A DNA stretch of 64,000 nucleotides from Clostridium bowmanii (GCF_018861315.1 NZ_JAHLDL010000008.1:89188-153187); one strand, 5' to 3'; positions 27,876-37,591 are shown, counted from the stretch's first letter. A program made the numbers and translations. The notes: generated from the letters alone by a model not told the origin.

Positions 27876-28229
27876 TTAACAAGTACCAATGTTTTTTAAC
27901 ATCTCATCAAAATCACTAATATACTCATCTATATAGTCGCCCAATATATCTATCATATGAATAGGTGATACTGTATTTTCATATAACGTTTTTATAAGAG
28001 CTTTAACTTTATGTCTTTGGGGACTTATGCTTTCTACACAATCTCTTTCTATAAATACTACTGTATCATTAATGACGTCTTGTCTTTCTATTTCAATGCC
28101 ATAAGCCTGTATTTCAGTAGGTTCATTATCCATTAAAACAGAAATCTGACTTTTTAATAATCTGTAATAATAATTATGCTTTACATCTTCCTCTGTTACT
28201 TTCTTAGATAAATTTTCTAAAACTACCAT
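27876..28229 (-). CDS. Small conserved protein, DUF6514-like
   Basis: 117 residues, cytoplasmic, no membrane segment. Features are YGIEIERQDVINDTVVFIERDCVESISP in the middle and SPIHMIDILGDYIDEYI near the C-terminus. I recall this pattern from a clostridial family of unknown function (DUF6514). Good site GGGGGGA before the ATG. Monocistronic, ending in a strong terminator. Confidence 0.75.
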   Translation of the reverse strand: MVVLENLSKKVTEEDVKHNYYYRLLKSQISVLMDNEPTEIQAYGIEIERQDVINDTVVFIERDCVESISPQRHKVKALIKTLYENTVSPIHMIDILGDYIDEYISDFDEMLKNIGTC

Positions 28230-28597
28230 ATTAAATCCCCCCGTGTTATATTATTAAAACTATAGTAACATGGTTTTTCAAAAAATTCTGTCATTTTATG
28301 AAACAGGCTAAAATGTATTATCTCTTAAAACTGACAACTTCAACCCTTCACACCCATAATGCTATTGTTAACAAACTATTAACAACCATTGCAAGGTATC
28401 CAAAGTAGCTTATCTTGTCGAAATTGCAACAAATATATCTAAAGTTTTTTCATAAAAAAATAAAATATATTTTTCAAAAGCCTAACTTTCCTAGGTTACT
28501 CTCCCTATATTATGAAAAAAAATATTTTTTTGTAAATATTAGGCATAATAATTATTTATTTTACTAGATATTTTTGCAGTTTTTTAATCCAATAATG
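28230..28597. other. Intergenic stretch without a recognised feature
   Basis: 368 AT-rich bases separating the DUF6514-like gene from the end of the MoxR/DUF58 operon. No convincing terminator for the 28598 gene, no repeat match and no small ORF with a ribosome site was found. Confidence 0.55.
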
Positions 28598-29227
28598 CTA
28601 TTTGTAAATATTTTCCTTTATTTCATTCATCATCTTATTCCTATCAACACCAATGTATTTACATAAATCTTCTAAAATTAACAGTACTGCCAAAATTATA
28701 GTGCAATCTTCTTTGTTGTAATCCTCTAGTTCATATTGTTTTTTATAGATAATGGCATTTTGTATATTACAACTAATAGTTTTATATAATTCCATTAATG
28801 TACTATATAAAATGGAGTATGAAATCAATATAAAATCTCCCTTGGCTTTTTCACTTCCATTTACAACTTCCCTAATAATTTTATTTAAAGATGTATTCTT
28901 ATAATACTCTAACATTTTAAGTTCATAACTCTGCTCGATAAACCTACCTACTATCTCTGCATCTATAAGGGTTATTTCACCATCTGTATTAAAAAACAAG
29001 CCCACATCTAAAATCTTATTTTTAGAGTCACCAATCTCTGTAAGCTTTTTCTTCATTTTGTAATTAAAAAAGCTAGTAAATTCACCTTTTGTAATAAAGT
29101 ACTGAAGCTCTTTTGTAGACACCACATACACTAGCTCAGAAAAGGTCTTGTACCTTTTATTCAAGTAACTTTTATTGTTGTAATCCATTCCACTATAATC
29201 CTTGTCACTGTAATGCTCATCACTCAT
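28598..29227 (-). CDS. Unknown cytoplasmic protein, last gene of the MoxR/DUF58 operon
   Basis: 209 residues from ATG 29227 (GAGGTGAG site). The N-terminus is Asp/Tyr/Ser-rich (MSDEHYSDKDYS). A central beta-rich part (ELVYVVSTKELQYFITKGEFTSFF, ILDVGLFFNTDGEITLIDAEIV) leads into a helical C-terminus. No family recognised. It follows the DUF4129-like membrane protein after about 100 bases and seems to belong to the same unit; it takes a position where other such operons often end in a transglutaminase gene. Confidence 0.7.
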   Translation of the reverse strand: MSDEHYSDKDYSGMDYNNKSYLNKRYKTFSELVYVVSTKELQYFITKGEFTSFFNYKMKKKLTEIGDSKNKILDVGLFFNTDGEITLIDAEIVGRFIEQSYELKMLEYYKNTSLNKIIREVVNGSEKAKGDFILISYSILYSTLMELYKTISCNIQNAIIYKKQYELEDYNKEDCTIILAVLLILEDLCKYIGVDRNKMMNEIKENIYK

Positions 29228-29325
29228 AGCCAATCTCACCTCACTATAACAAATTAGTTGCGAATTATACATTTGCTCTACTTAGTTTGGCTAAATTGAC
29301 ACAATATATACTTTGGAAATTACAT

Positions 29326-30567
29326 TTAAAATTGTTTTTTAATATTACTATGTCCCCTTTTAACACTGTCAACATTTTCCTGAGTCATAGGGTGCAATGA
29401 AAACTTTGCTTCGTTGTATAACTCCGTCATCTCATCTAAATTGTAAGCATTATCCACATTAATTTTTGTTACATTTTTTAGTTGTGTAGCAGTCATGTAA
29501 GTTTTATAAATATTTGCTTTCTCAGTTATTTTCTCAAAAGCACTATACATGTAAAGGATCTTATCTCTATTACTTCCGCCACCTTTAAACATATTTCCAA
29601 ACAAATTTTTTACCCAATGTCTTTTGTTTTTTTTATTAATCATCCTTTCCTTTTCTTCCACAAACCCATTATATACTTTTGTATTTTTTGTAATTCTCGA
29701 TAAAAATTTATAGATTAAATACAAAATAATAAATATAATTAAAATTTTTAAAAATATAAGTAGCTCTGGTGATAAATTGTGCACTTTATATTTGATAATA
29801 TTAGGCTGATTGTTCAAACTTTTTTCCACAGGGTCAATCTTTATCATTTGATTTTCACTTTTAATAATAATTTCCTTTATTTTCTGAATAATAAAGCTTA
29901 TTGGTCTACCAAAAATCATAATTAAAAAATCTACTATTAAAACCAAAATAAAACTTGACAGCTTTATAAGCATATCGAATAAGAAAGCAATAATTTTGTT
30001 AGCATAATCTAAAGATAGTGCGATTACTGAAATTCCAATAATAACATTTGTAACAGATGAGGTGTTGCTTTTAACGGCATATATATATCTTCTCGTCTCT
30101 CTCATAAGTACAATAATCATTATTATGTAGAGAATGTGAAACCTATACATTGCATTAACAAAATCAGCTCCTAACGTAAATGAAATAGCCCAAATTATTA
30201 TTAATGCTATCATAGACTTGGTTATATCTTCTTTATATTGTGAATTATCTATAGGCGCATCATCCAATGTATATGTTATTAAACTCATAAATAACAAAAA
30301 TATTATATTTATAAAAATAGTTTGGCCTTTAAAAAATATGAAACAAGCTAATATATTAACTCCCAAAAGTGCTAATATAAAAAGACTCTTTTTCAATTTC
30401 AAATTGTTAAGATACTGTGTAAAAAAAACAATACATAAAGTTATTAAAAACAGTTTATAGTTTACTCCGCTTTTAAATAACCATTTACTTAAAGTTGACC
30501 AAATTATAAAAGAAATAGTAACAAGGCTTATACTATAAAGGCTCTTGATTTTTCTATACCAACTCAT
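29326..30567 (-). CDS. Polytopic membrane protein with C-terminal DUF4129-like region
   Basis: 413 residues. About nine hydrophobic segments lie in residues 10-300, followed by a basic loop and a cytoplasmic C-terminal helical region (ILYMYSAFEKITEKANIYK and DEMTELYNEAKFS) that resembles the DUF4129 tail of transglutaminase-type membrane proteins. The transglutaminase core (Cys-His-Asp) is absent. Its ATG overlaps the stop of the DUF58 gene (ATGA), so it is part of the MoxR-DUF58 complex-forming group. Function unknown. Confidence 0.8.
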   Translation of the reverse strand: MSWYRKIKSLYSISLVTISFIIWSTLSKWLFKSGVNYKLFLITLCIVFFTQYLNNLKLKKSLFILALLGVNILACFIFFKGQTIFINIIFLLFMSLITYTLDDAPIDNSQYKEDITKSMIALIIIWAISFTLGADFVNAMYRFHILYIIMIIVLMRETRRYIYAVKSNTSSVTNVIIGISVIALSLDYANKIIAFLFDMLIKLSSFILVLIVDFLIMIFGRPISFIIQKIKEIIIKSENQMIKIDPVEKSLNNQPNIIKYKVHNLSPELLIFLKILIIFIILYLIYKFLSRITKNTKVYNGFVEEKERMINKKNKRHWVKNLFGNMFKGGGSNRDKILYMYSAFEKITEKANIYKTYMTATQLKNVTKINVDNAYNLDEMTELYNEAKFSLHPMTQENVDSVKRGHSNIKKQF

Positions 30568-31694
30568 ACCCTAAGCTCCCCCTTATAATGGTTCTTTTCA
30601 ATACCTGAAATATAGGGAACAGTATCTTTTAAGGACACATCTATAACTTTAATTAAAATGCCCCGTCGTTTCAGTTTAGATAAAATACCAACACCATCTT
30701 CATCCAAATAGGGTGTAATAATTACATACGTAGAATTTTGATTAAAATCCTTTACTTTACTTCTTAAATAATCGCTAAATTTAATAGTAATACTATAGCT
30801 CATCCTGGCACTGAGTTCCATTATTTTTTTAAGAGCATTAATGTCTGGATAAACCTCACTGGTGATTTTGGTTTGCATTCCTATCAATTGGCAATTAGTC
30901 CACATTCCTGTGGGCACCCCTTCTTTGATTGCAATAGATGCCAGTGATGCCGCTACAGTAATCCCATTTTCTATAAGCACCGGCTGAATACTACCCCAAT
31001 AAGGTTCACCACATTGACCATTTACAATGATTGTTAGTTCTCTGTCTGAAGTAAAATCATATTCCTTAACCATAAGCCTATCCATTTTCAAACTGGATTT
31101 CCAATGAATATCCTTCATTCTATCCTCTACGTTATATTCTCTTATGCCTTTAATATATAATGGGTCTTTGTGAATCCATCTCTTAACGTAATTATCCCCT
31201 TGAAAGTTAGTATTAGTAAATTCAACATTATTCATATTAATAAGCTTCGGATAAACCAAAAACTCTAAGAAATCCTCAACCGCTACTGTTTCTGTAGAGT
31301 ATCCAAATAAATCTCCTACCGTAACATTAATGTCTCTTAAAATATATGTTCCCCGAACATTACACTTTAATTTATAGATTCTTCTTTTTCGCTCAAACCA
31401 GCTTATGGTGTATTTACTTAAATGCCATAAATCGACTCCTTCTTTAAAATTATTGTTGTCTGATACAAACTCTACAGCCGCTGGTACTTTTTCACTTAAC
31501 ATTAAAAATGATATAGGTAATCTTTTATTATTTTCAATAGTTGTAGTTAGAGTGAATTCTTCACCAGGCAAAATCCTATCTTTATCAATACTTCTACTTA
31601 TTTTCAGCTTATCAAAGCCTTTTTTTCGTGTAAACTCACCTATAAAAAAAATAATAGTTAGTATGGCCAGAATCAGTGCAAATTGTATATACAT
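30564..31694 (-). CDS. DUF58 / von Willebrand-like domain protein
   Basis: 376 residues. An N-terminal hydrophobic segment (about 3-20) and a beta-rich region precede the DUF58 core with IREYNVEDRMKDIHWKSSLKMDRLMVKEYD (residues about 185-215) and a VWA-like C-terminal half. DUF58 proteins are the usual partner of MoxR ATPases. The start follows GGGGGTGA and it overlaps the next gene by four bases. Confidence 0.92.
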   Translation of the reverse strand: MYIQFALILAILTIIFFIGEFTRKKGFDKLKISRSIDKDRILPGEEFTLTTTIENNKRLPISFLMLSEKVPAAVEFVSDNNNFKEGVDLWHLSKYTISWFERKRRIYKLKCNVRGTYILRDINVTVGDLFGYSTETVAVEDFLEFLVYPKLINMNNVEFTNTNFQGDNYVKRWIHKDPLYIKGIREYNVEDRMKDIHWKSSLKMDRLMVKEYDFTSDRELTIIVNGQCGEPYWGSIQPVLIENGITVAASLASIAIKEGVPTGMWTNCQLIGMQTKITSEVYPDINALKKIMELSARMSYSITIKFSDYLRSKVKDFNQNSTYVIITPYLDEDGVGILSKLKRRGILIKVIDVSLKDTVPYISGIEKNHYKGELRV

Positions 31695-31771
31695 AATTCA
31701 CCCCCTATAACTTTTCCAGTGGAGCTTAAATTGTTGTTCTTTCATTGGCTCTAAAACTTCTTCATCCAACA

Positions 31772-32719
31772 CTACAGCTTTTCCAGTGGTGCTTCGATAG
31801 TACTTATTATTTCCTCTATGATTGATTTACTCTTATTTCCCTGGCTTAAATCGTTCTTGAGCATTAACCTATGGCTTAATATAGGGATTGCCAGTTCTTT
31901 AACATCCTCTGGAACTACATAATCTCTACCCCTTATAGCAGCTAGTGCTTGACTTCCCTTCATCATATTTAATGTAGCTCTCGGACTACACCCAAGTTCC
32001 ACTTCTCTATGATTTCTTGTAGCCTTAACTATTGATATTATGTAGTCCTTTATTTCCTCACTAACATGCACCATAGTATAATTATTTTGAACATACTCTA
32101 TCTCTTCCATAGTAACCACTGCCTGAAGGTCACTCAGTGGATCCACCCTCATAAATCTATTCATCATAGTCTTCTCCTCTAAAGTATCAGGATACCCTAG
32201 TGAAAGCTTCATAAAGAATCTATCTAATTGTGCTTCTGGCAGCGGAAAGGTTCCAAACTGTTCCACTGGATTTTGAGTAGCAATTACAAAGAAAGGTCTC
32301 TCTAGTTTTATAGTATTACCCTCTACAGTAATTTGCCCTTCTTCCATACACTCCAAAAGTGCTGACTGAGTTCTAGGTGTAGCCCTATTAATTTCATCCG
32401 CTAAAACTATTTGGCTTAAAAGCGGTCCAGATCTAAACTCAAATACTTGGTTTTTTTGGTTATAATAATATATTCCAGTTAAATCTGAAGGCAATAAATC
32501 AGGTGTAAACTGTATCCTCTTAAAATTGCAATTCATAGACCTTGAAAGACTCTTAGCAAGCTTAGTTTTTCCAAGCCCAGGAACATCCTCTATAAGTACA
32601 TGCCCCGAACATATAAACGAAACTATAATTTTATCTACACTATCTCCTTTGCCTACAATAACTCTACCCACATTATCCAAAATCTTCGCTCTAAATTCCT
32701 CAAATTTCACTGTATCCAT
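31772..32719 (-). CDS. MoxR family AAA+ ATPase
   Basis: 315 residues from ATG 32719 (GGGGG site); the longer frame upstream is not supported. Walker A is in HVLIEDVPGLGKTKLAKSL, Walker B in LADEINRATPRTQSALLE, sensor 1 in ATQNPVE and the Arg finger region in LPEAQLDRFFM. MoxR ATPases act as chaperones that remodel or activate VWA/DUF58 partner complexes. First gene of the operon. Confidence 0.95.
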   Translation of the reverse strand: MDTVKFEEFRAKILDNVGRVIVGKGDSVDKIIVSFICSGHVLIEDVPGLGKTKLAKSLSRSMNCNFKRIQFTPDLLPSDLTGIYYYNQKNQVFEFRSGPLLSQIVLADEINRATPRTQSALLECMEEGQITVEGNTIKLERPFFVIATQNPVEQFGTFPLPEAQLDRFFMKLSLGYPDTLEEKTMMNRFMRVDPLSDLQAVVTMEEIEYVQNNYTMVHVSEEIKDYIISIVKATRNHREVELGCSPRATLNMMKGSQALAAIRGRDYVVPEDVKELAIPILSHRLMLKNDLSQGNKSKSIIEEIISTIEAPLEKL

Positions 32720-32841
32720 TTTTAAACCCCCATTAACTCGTATATTTACATTCAGATCTCTTAAATTCATTAATGTAAATATAGCATATAAAGACATTTT
32801 TTTAAACATCTCTCCTCAAGAAATATTGCAATAAAATTTCA

Positions 32842-32890
32842 ACTTGAAATTCTTCTTCGCAAATATAAAATCCTCGTAACCCTACCAACC
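32842..32890. repeat. Family A remnant (inner arm)
   Basis: TTGAAATTCTTCTTCGCAAA continued by TATAAAATCCTCGTAACCCT resembles the inner left arm of long family A copies (compare 57645-57690). It stands about 75 bases before the full copy A3 and seems to be a decayed older insertion. Confidence 0.55.
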
Positions 32891-32962
32891 CACCTAAACC
32901 TAAATTTCCCCTTATACCCCCCACGTAGATTGCCCAAAAACACTTATACTACCTACATCATA

Positions 32963-33251
32963 GGTGTGGAATTTCTCCGGAGTGACTTGAAATACGAGAT
33001 GATGAAGCTATTGAAATTTGATTTAGAAATTCTTGTTTTGCTAATGTAAAATTCTCGTAAGCCTGCCAGGACGCATAACAATTAATAATTGTTATGTGCC
33101 CCAGAGCCCCACCCAGAGGTGCTAATGAACCCGAGCCAGGAAGGCGAGTGTGAATGCTAGAGAATTTTACATTTGCAAAACATTAGAATTTCTTAATCAA
33201 ATTTCCAGCTTCGAATTCGTATTTCAAGGCCCGCAGGAGAAATTTCACACC
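32963..33251. repeat. Family A palindromic repeat, long form (copy A3)
   Basis: 289 bp. The terminal arm reads GGTGTG...CACACC where other copies read AGTATG...CATACT: both sides changed, so pairing is kept. It carries an extra small palindrome at 33074-33096 and extra C-rich sequence in the tip. The terminator of the 33304 gene follows on its right. Confidence 0.87.
33074..33096. repeat. Nested palindrome in copy A3
   Basis: CATAACAATT-AAT-AATTGTTATG, 10-bp perfect arms, followed by TGCCCC. The related 33-bp palindrome in copy A5 occupies the same point of the element. Confidence 0.75.
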
Positions 33252-33265
33252 CTTTTTTTAATCTA

Positions 33266-33299
33266 AGAAAAAAATCTCTCACCTTTCGGTAAGAGATTT
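33266..33299 (-). terminator. Terminator of the 33304 gene
   Basis: Minus strand: stem AAATCTCTTACC/GGTGAGAGATTT (one mismatch) with a GAAA tetraloop, followed by T-rich sequence. Confidence 0.85.
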
Positions 33300-33303
33300 T
33301 TAG

Positions 33304-33762
33304 TTAAAGCAAATTTAAAAACGCTGGAAAAGCTATAGATAAAGCTGTAACAATAAGTCCACATAAAAAAGATCCTACAACTGCACACATAACAGATCTT
33401 TTAAAATCCAACTTTAAAAAAGCAGCTATTGCAGTTCCTGTCCACACTCCTGTAGTTGGAAGAGGTATAGCAATAAATGTTATAAGCGCTATTTCTTCAA
33501 ACTTTTCAAACTTAGCTTTATTCTTGCTTATCTTTCTATTAATCAGATTATAAAAGCCACTAAAAAATTTATATTTTCCTAGAAAGTCAAATATTTTATT
33601 AAAAAATATCAACACAAAAGGAACTGGAAGCAAACTTCCAAAAAAAGATAATAGGAATACCGTTATTGGATTAATATTGAATACATTTATTCCAAGAGGT
33701 ATAGCCACTTTCATCTCACTAAGAGGCACTGCCGACAGTAAAAACACTTGTAACCATTCCAT
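33304..33762 (-). CDS. Small multidrug export protein family (COG2426)
   Basis: 152 residues from ATG 33762 (AAGGAGAA site). Four hydrophobic segments, with the motif PLSEMKVAIPLGI near the N-terminus and IPLPTTGVWTGTAIAAFL in the middle, the hallmark of the COG2426 family, named small multidrug export proteins. No transport activity can be inferred with confidence. Monocistronic with its own terminator. Confidence 0.88.
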   Translation of the reverse strand: MEWLQVFLLSAVPLSEMKVAIPLGINVFNINPITVFLLSFFGSLLPVPFVLIFFNKIFDFLGKYKFFSGFYNLINRKISKNKAKFEKFEEIALITFIAIPLPTTGVWTGTAIAAFLKLDFKRSVMCAVVGSFLCGLIVTALSIAFPAFLNLL

Positions 33763-33932
33763 AAAAGATTCTCCTTGCTTAATAATTTTTTCTAGATGTA
33801 TCTTCAAAAAAATGACTAGTCAATACACTAGTCTATTTTACTCTATTGCTTACAATATCATTATAAGTATTATGATACATCACTTTCAAGTTATATTACT
33901 AATAAAATAATATTTAACTATATATTCATAAA

Positions 33933-34823
33933 TTAAATATCAATTACATGATGTTGCCTGGACTCACCAATGAAAAACACTGCCAGTGCTCCTGGTCCAC
34001 TAAATCTTCCCACTACTGGTCCGATAAAATGAATAAGCACTTCTTTAACCTTTACTTTTGCTAGTATTTCTTCTTTAAGTCTTACAGCTTCTTCATAACA
34101 ATCCGCATGACAAATAGCTATGGTTTGAGTTTCGGCATGCTCTATTTTTTCCTTCACTATTTCTGCAAGCTTACTTATAGATTTTTTACGTCCTCTAACC
34201 TTTAGTACAGGTATTACCTTCCCCAGCTGGTTAAGAGTAAGTATAGGCTTTAGATGCAGTACTAACCCCAAGGTAGCTGCTACATTAGATATTCTTCCGC
34301 CTCTTTTTAAAAAGTTTAAATCCTCCACAATAATATACGTATTTAGATTTTGTATATTTTTTTCTATTTCGGAAACAATCTGCTCAGAGTTAAAGCCTTC
34401 TTTCTTCATTTCCACAGCTTTTCTCACCATGAGTCCTTGTCCTAAGGATGCTGTCAACACATCGATAATATTTATGATAACATTAGGAAATTCTTCTAAT
34501 ATAGTAGTCTTTCCAATATTAGCACTATTATAAGTACCACTAAGGCCTGAAGAAACTCCTACATAAATTATATCCTTGCCACATTCTGCAGCTAATTTGA
34601 ACATTTTATAGAAGCTTTCTGAATTTGCTTGAGAAGTATTAGGCAATGCTCCATCCCTAAGATCATCAAAAAACTGTTTTTGGCTTAAACTCTGCCCGAA
34701 ATCATCTAAGTACTCTTTATCATTATAACTAAATGGTAACATGGCAAAAGGTATATTATTACCATAAATATATTCCTTTGGCAAATCACAGCAAGAGTCT
34801 GTCATAATAACAAAATCTCTCAT
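33933..34823 (-). CDS. DegV family fatty-acid-binding protein
   Basis: 296 residues from ATG 34823 (AGGAGG site). Family markers are IMTDSCCDLP at the N-terminus, VSSGLSGTYNSA around residue 90 with the lipid-binding Ser, and LNFLKRGGRISN near 165. DegV/FakB proteins bind fatty acids and present them to the kinase FakA for phosphorylation. No fakA is in the window. Transcribed away from the flavodiiron gene. Confidence 0.93.
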   Translation of the reverse strand: MRDFVIMTDSCCDLPKEYIYGNNIPFAMLPFSYNDKEYLDDFGQSLSQKQFFDDLRDGALPNTSQANSESFYKMFKLAAECGKDIIYVGVSSGLSGTYNSANIGKTTILEEFPNVIINIIDVLTASLGQGLMVRKAVEMKKEGFNSEQIVSEIEKNIQNLNTYIIVEDLNFLKRGGRISNVAATLGLVLHLKPILTLNQLGKVIPVLKVRGRKKSISKLAEIVKEKIEHAETQTIAICHADCYEEAVRLKEEILAKVKVKEVLIHFIGPVVGRFSGPGALAVFFIGESRQHHVIDI

Positions 34824-34963
34824 TTGTATTCCTCCTAATTTCATCGTTAAGTAAATATTTTATTAAACAATTCATTAAAAACTATAGCATAAAAAAAGTT
34901 GTCTGTAAACGAATTTACACTGGTATATCAATGAATAATAGCAATTTGTTTAAAGATTTGTTA

Positions 34964-34992
34964 TTGCTTTCTAACCCTGCCTATACTATAAT
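34964..34992 (+). promoter_or_regulatory. Sigma-A promoter of the flavodiiron fusion gene, with nearby palindrome
   Basis: -35 TTGCTT (34964-34969), 17-bp spacer, -10 TATAAT (34987-34992). Just downstream AAACAATAACAATTGTTT (34996-35013) forms an imperfect palindrome well placed for a repressor. A redox regulator would make sense, but no specific factor can be named. Confidence 0.7.
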
Positions 34993-35041
34993 GTTAAACA
35001 ATAACAATTGTTTTTGAATAGTAATTAAAGGAGTGTTGATT

Positions 35042-37591
35042 ATGAAGGCATTAGAAGTTAAAAAAGATATATATTGGGTTGGTGCATTAGACCCAGAACT
35101 TAGAATTTTTGATATAATTATGTATACCCCTTATGGGTCTACTTATAACTCTTATGTAGTTCGCGGTAGTGAAAAAACTGCAGTCTTTGAAACAGTAAAA
35201 GAAAAGTTTTTTTCTCAGTATCTTGAAAGATTAGAGTCTTTAGACATTGACATAAAAAATATTGATTATATAGTAGTGAATCATACTGAGCCAGATCATG
35301 CAGGATCAGTTGGTCAACTTTTAAAAATTGCAAAAAATGCAAAAGTAGTAGGTTCAGCTGCAGCCATTAAATTCCTTAAAGGAATTATAAATAGAGATTT
35401 TGAATACATAATTGTAGGCGATGGAGATAGTATAAATCTTGGAAATAAAACACTTTCCTTTATTTCCGCACCCTTCCTACATTGGCCAGATTCAATGTAC
35501 ACATACGTTGTGGAAGATAAGCTTCTTATCACTTGTGATTCTTTTGGCAGTCACTACTGCAATGATAAAATGTATAATGATTTAAACCAAAGCCAAGAAA
35601 ATTATCTAGAAGCCCTAAAATACTACTTTGATTGTATAATGGGGCCCTTTAAACCTTATGTTTTAAAAGCTATAGATAAAATAAAGGACCTTCCAATAGA
35701 TACAATATGCCCAGGTCATGGACCCATTTTAAGGGATGACCCTTGGAATATAGTAAATAAATACAAAGAGTGGAGCCTTCCTGAAAAAGCATACGCTGAG
35801 CCAATAGTTACCTTATGCTATGTATCAGCTTATGGCTATACCGAAGCCGTGGCGAATAAAATAGAAGAAGGCATAAATAGCTATTGTAATTTTAAAGTTA
35901 ACAAATATGATGTTATCCATAGTGAAATGAGTGATATTTTAACTAGCATAGGAAAATCTGAGGGTATAATTTTTGGTTCTCCTACTATAAATGGAGATGC
36001 ACTAGAACCAATATGGGACATTTTAACCAAACTAAATCCTATAGTTCATGGTGGAAAAGTAGCCTCTGCCTTTGGTTCTTATGGTTGGAGCGGAGAAGCC
36101 GTTCCAAATATAGTTGATAGATTAAAACAAATTAAACTAGATCTATACCCATCATATAAATTTAATTTTAAACCTACAGATAAGGATTTAAACTTCGCCT
36201 TTAAGTTTGGAGAAAGTTTTGCAGAAAAAATAGCTGAGAAAATTAAAATAAATAGCTGTCCTGTAAAACCTTCTACACAAAAAAGATGGAAATGTTTAAT
36301 TTGCGGAGAAGAATTTGATGGACCAAAACCACCTGAAATATGTCCTGCTTGTGGTGCTAGTGCTGACCAATTTGTTCAAGTATCACAAGATGTAGTAACC
36401 TTTAGTTCTGATAAAGTAGAGAAATTTTTAATCATTGGTAACGGCGCTGCTGGATATTATGCAGCTGATACTATAAGAAAGAGGAATAAGCAATGCGAAA
36501 TAGAAATGATTTCAAATGAACCACACTTAACCTATTACAGACCTTCTATTTCTGATGGTATAAGTGAAGCCCTAACAGATGATAGTTTCTACCTATCTCC
36601 AAAAGAGTGGTACACGGCTAATAACATAACCCTTACTTTAGGTGTTCAAGTTGAGGTTCTAAAACCAGAAGAAAATAAAGTATTACTTAAAGATGGTACA
36701 GCTATAAATTACGACAAGCTAATTTTAGCAAATGGAAGTGAAAACTTTAAGATTTCTCTAGAGGGAGTAGACAAACCTGGAGTATTCACTTTAAGAAATC
36801 TAAAAGATTTGGAAGCTATTAAAACTAAAATGAAGACTTCAAAAAATGTAGTAATTATAGGTGGCGGACTATTAGGACTTGAAGCAGCTTATGAAATAAG
36901 CAAAGCTGGTCTAAATGTTTCCGTGGTGGAATTTAGCGATTCCCTACTTGTTAAGCAATTAGATAGTGAAGGTAGTCTTATCCTTAAAACTGCAGTTGAA
37001 AATCAAAATATTAAAGTTATCCTAGGAGATTCAGTAAATGCAATAAATGGCGAAAAATCCGTTTCTTCAGTTACTCTTAAAAGTGGAAAATCCCTAGACG
37101 CAGACTTAGTATTATTTTCAACAGGAATTGCACCAAATAAAAATATAGCAAATAAAACTAATTTAATAACTAACAGAGGTATCCTAATCAATGAAAATAT
37201 GGAAACCAATATCAAAAACATATATGCCTGTGGAGACATTGCAGAATTTAGAGGTAGAGTATATGGCAATTGGCCTGCCGCAGTAGAAATGGGTAAAATT
37301 GCAGGTTCAAACGCAGTAGGAGAAACTAAGGAATATGTTCCATCCCTAAGTGCTATTTCCTTTAATGCTATGGGTCTAGAACTATTATCTGTAGGCGAAA
37401 TTACAAGGGAAGACACTAAAGCCCTTAGCCTAAAAGATGATGCAAACAAAATATACAAAAAATTATTCTTCACCGAAAACATTATAACCGGCGGCATTAT
37501 AATAGGCGACAACAAATCCTCAGCTAAGCTAATAAGTGCTATCGAAGGATCAATGTCCTTAAACGAAGTAATACAAGAAGATATACTCTAA
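35042..37591 (+). CDS. Flavodiiron protein fused to rubredoxin and NAD(P)H:rubredoxin oxidoreductase
   Basis: 849 residues from ATG 35042, after AAAGGAG. Domain order: diiron beta-lactamase-like domain (1-250) with ligand motif HTEPDH and later CDSF and CPGHGP; FMN flavodoxin domain (about 255-395); rubredoxin (about 413-447) with CLICGEEF and CPACGAS; FAD/NAD(P) oxidoreductase (about 460-800) with GNGAAGYYAADTIR, GGGLLGLEAAYEIS and YACGDIAEF. This is the three-module architecture called class F FDP: a self-contained NAD(P)H-driven O2 (or NO) reductase, protecting an anaerobe from oxygen. Confidence 0.96.
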   Translation: MKALEVKKDIYWVGALDPELRIFDIIMYTPYGSTYNSYVVRGSEKTAVFETVKEKFFSQYLERLESLDIDIKNIDYIVVNHTEPDHAGSVGQLLKIAKNAKVVGSAAAIKFLKGIINRDFEYIIVGDGDSINLGNKTLSFISAPFLHWPDSMYTYVVEDKLLITCDSFGSHYCNDKMYNDLNQSQENYLEALKYYFDCIMGPFKPYVLKAIDKIKDLPIDTICPGHGPILRDDPWNIVNKYKEWSLPEKAYAEPIVTLCYVSAYGYTEAVANKIEEGINSYCNFKVNKYDVIHSEMSDILTSIGKSEGIIFGSPTINGDALEPIWDILTKLNPIVHGGKVASAFGSYGWSGEAVPNIVDRLKQIKLDLYPSYKFNFKPTDKDLNFAFKFGESFAEKIAEKIKINSCPVKPSTQKRWKCLICGEEFDGPKPPEICPACGASADQFVQVSQDVVTFSSDKVEKFLIIGNGAAGYYAADTIRKRNKQCEIEMISNEPHLTYYRPSISDGISEALTDDSFYLSPKEWYTANNITLTLGVQVEVLKPEENKVLLKDGTAINYDKLILANGSENFKISLEGVDKPGVFTLRNLKDLEAIKTKMKTSKNVVIIGGGLLGLEAAYEISKAGLNVSVVEFSDSLLVKQLDSEGSLILKTAVENQNIKVILGDSVNAINGEKSVSSVTLKSGKSLDADLVLFSTGIAPNKNIANKTNLITNRGILINENMETNIKNIYACGDIAEFRGRVYGNWPAAVEMGKIAGSNAVGETKEYVPSLSAISFNAMGLELLSVGEITREDTKALSLKDDANKIYKKLFFTENIITGGIIIGDNKSSAKLISAIEGSMSLNEVIQEDIL

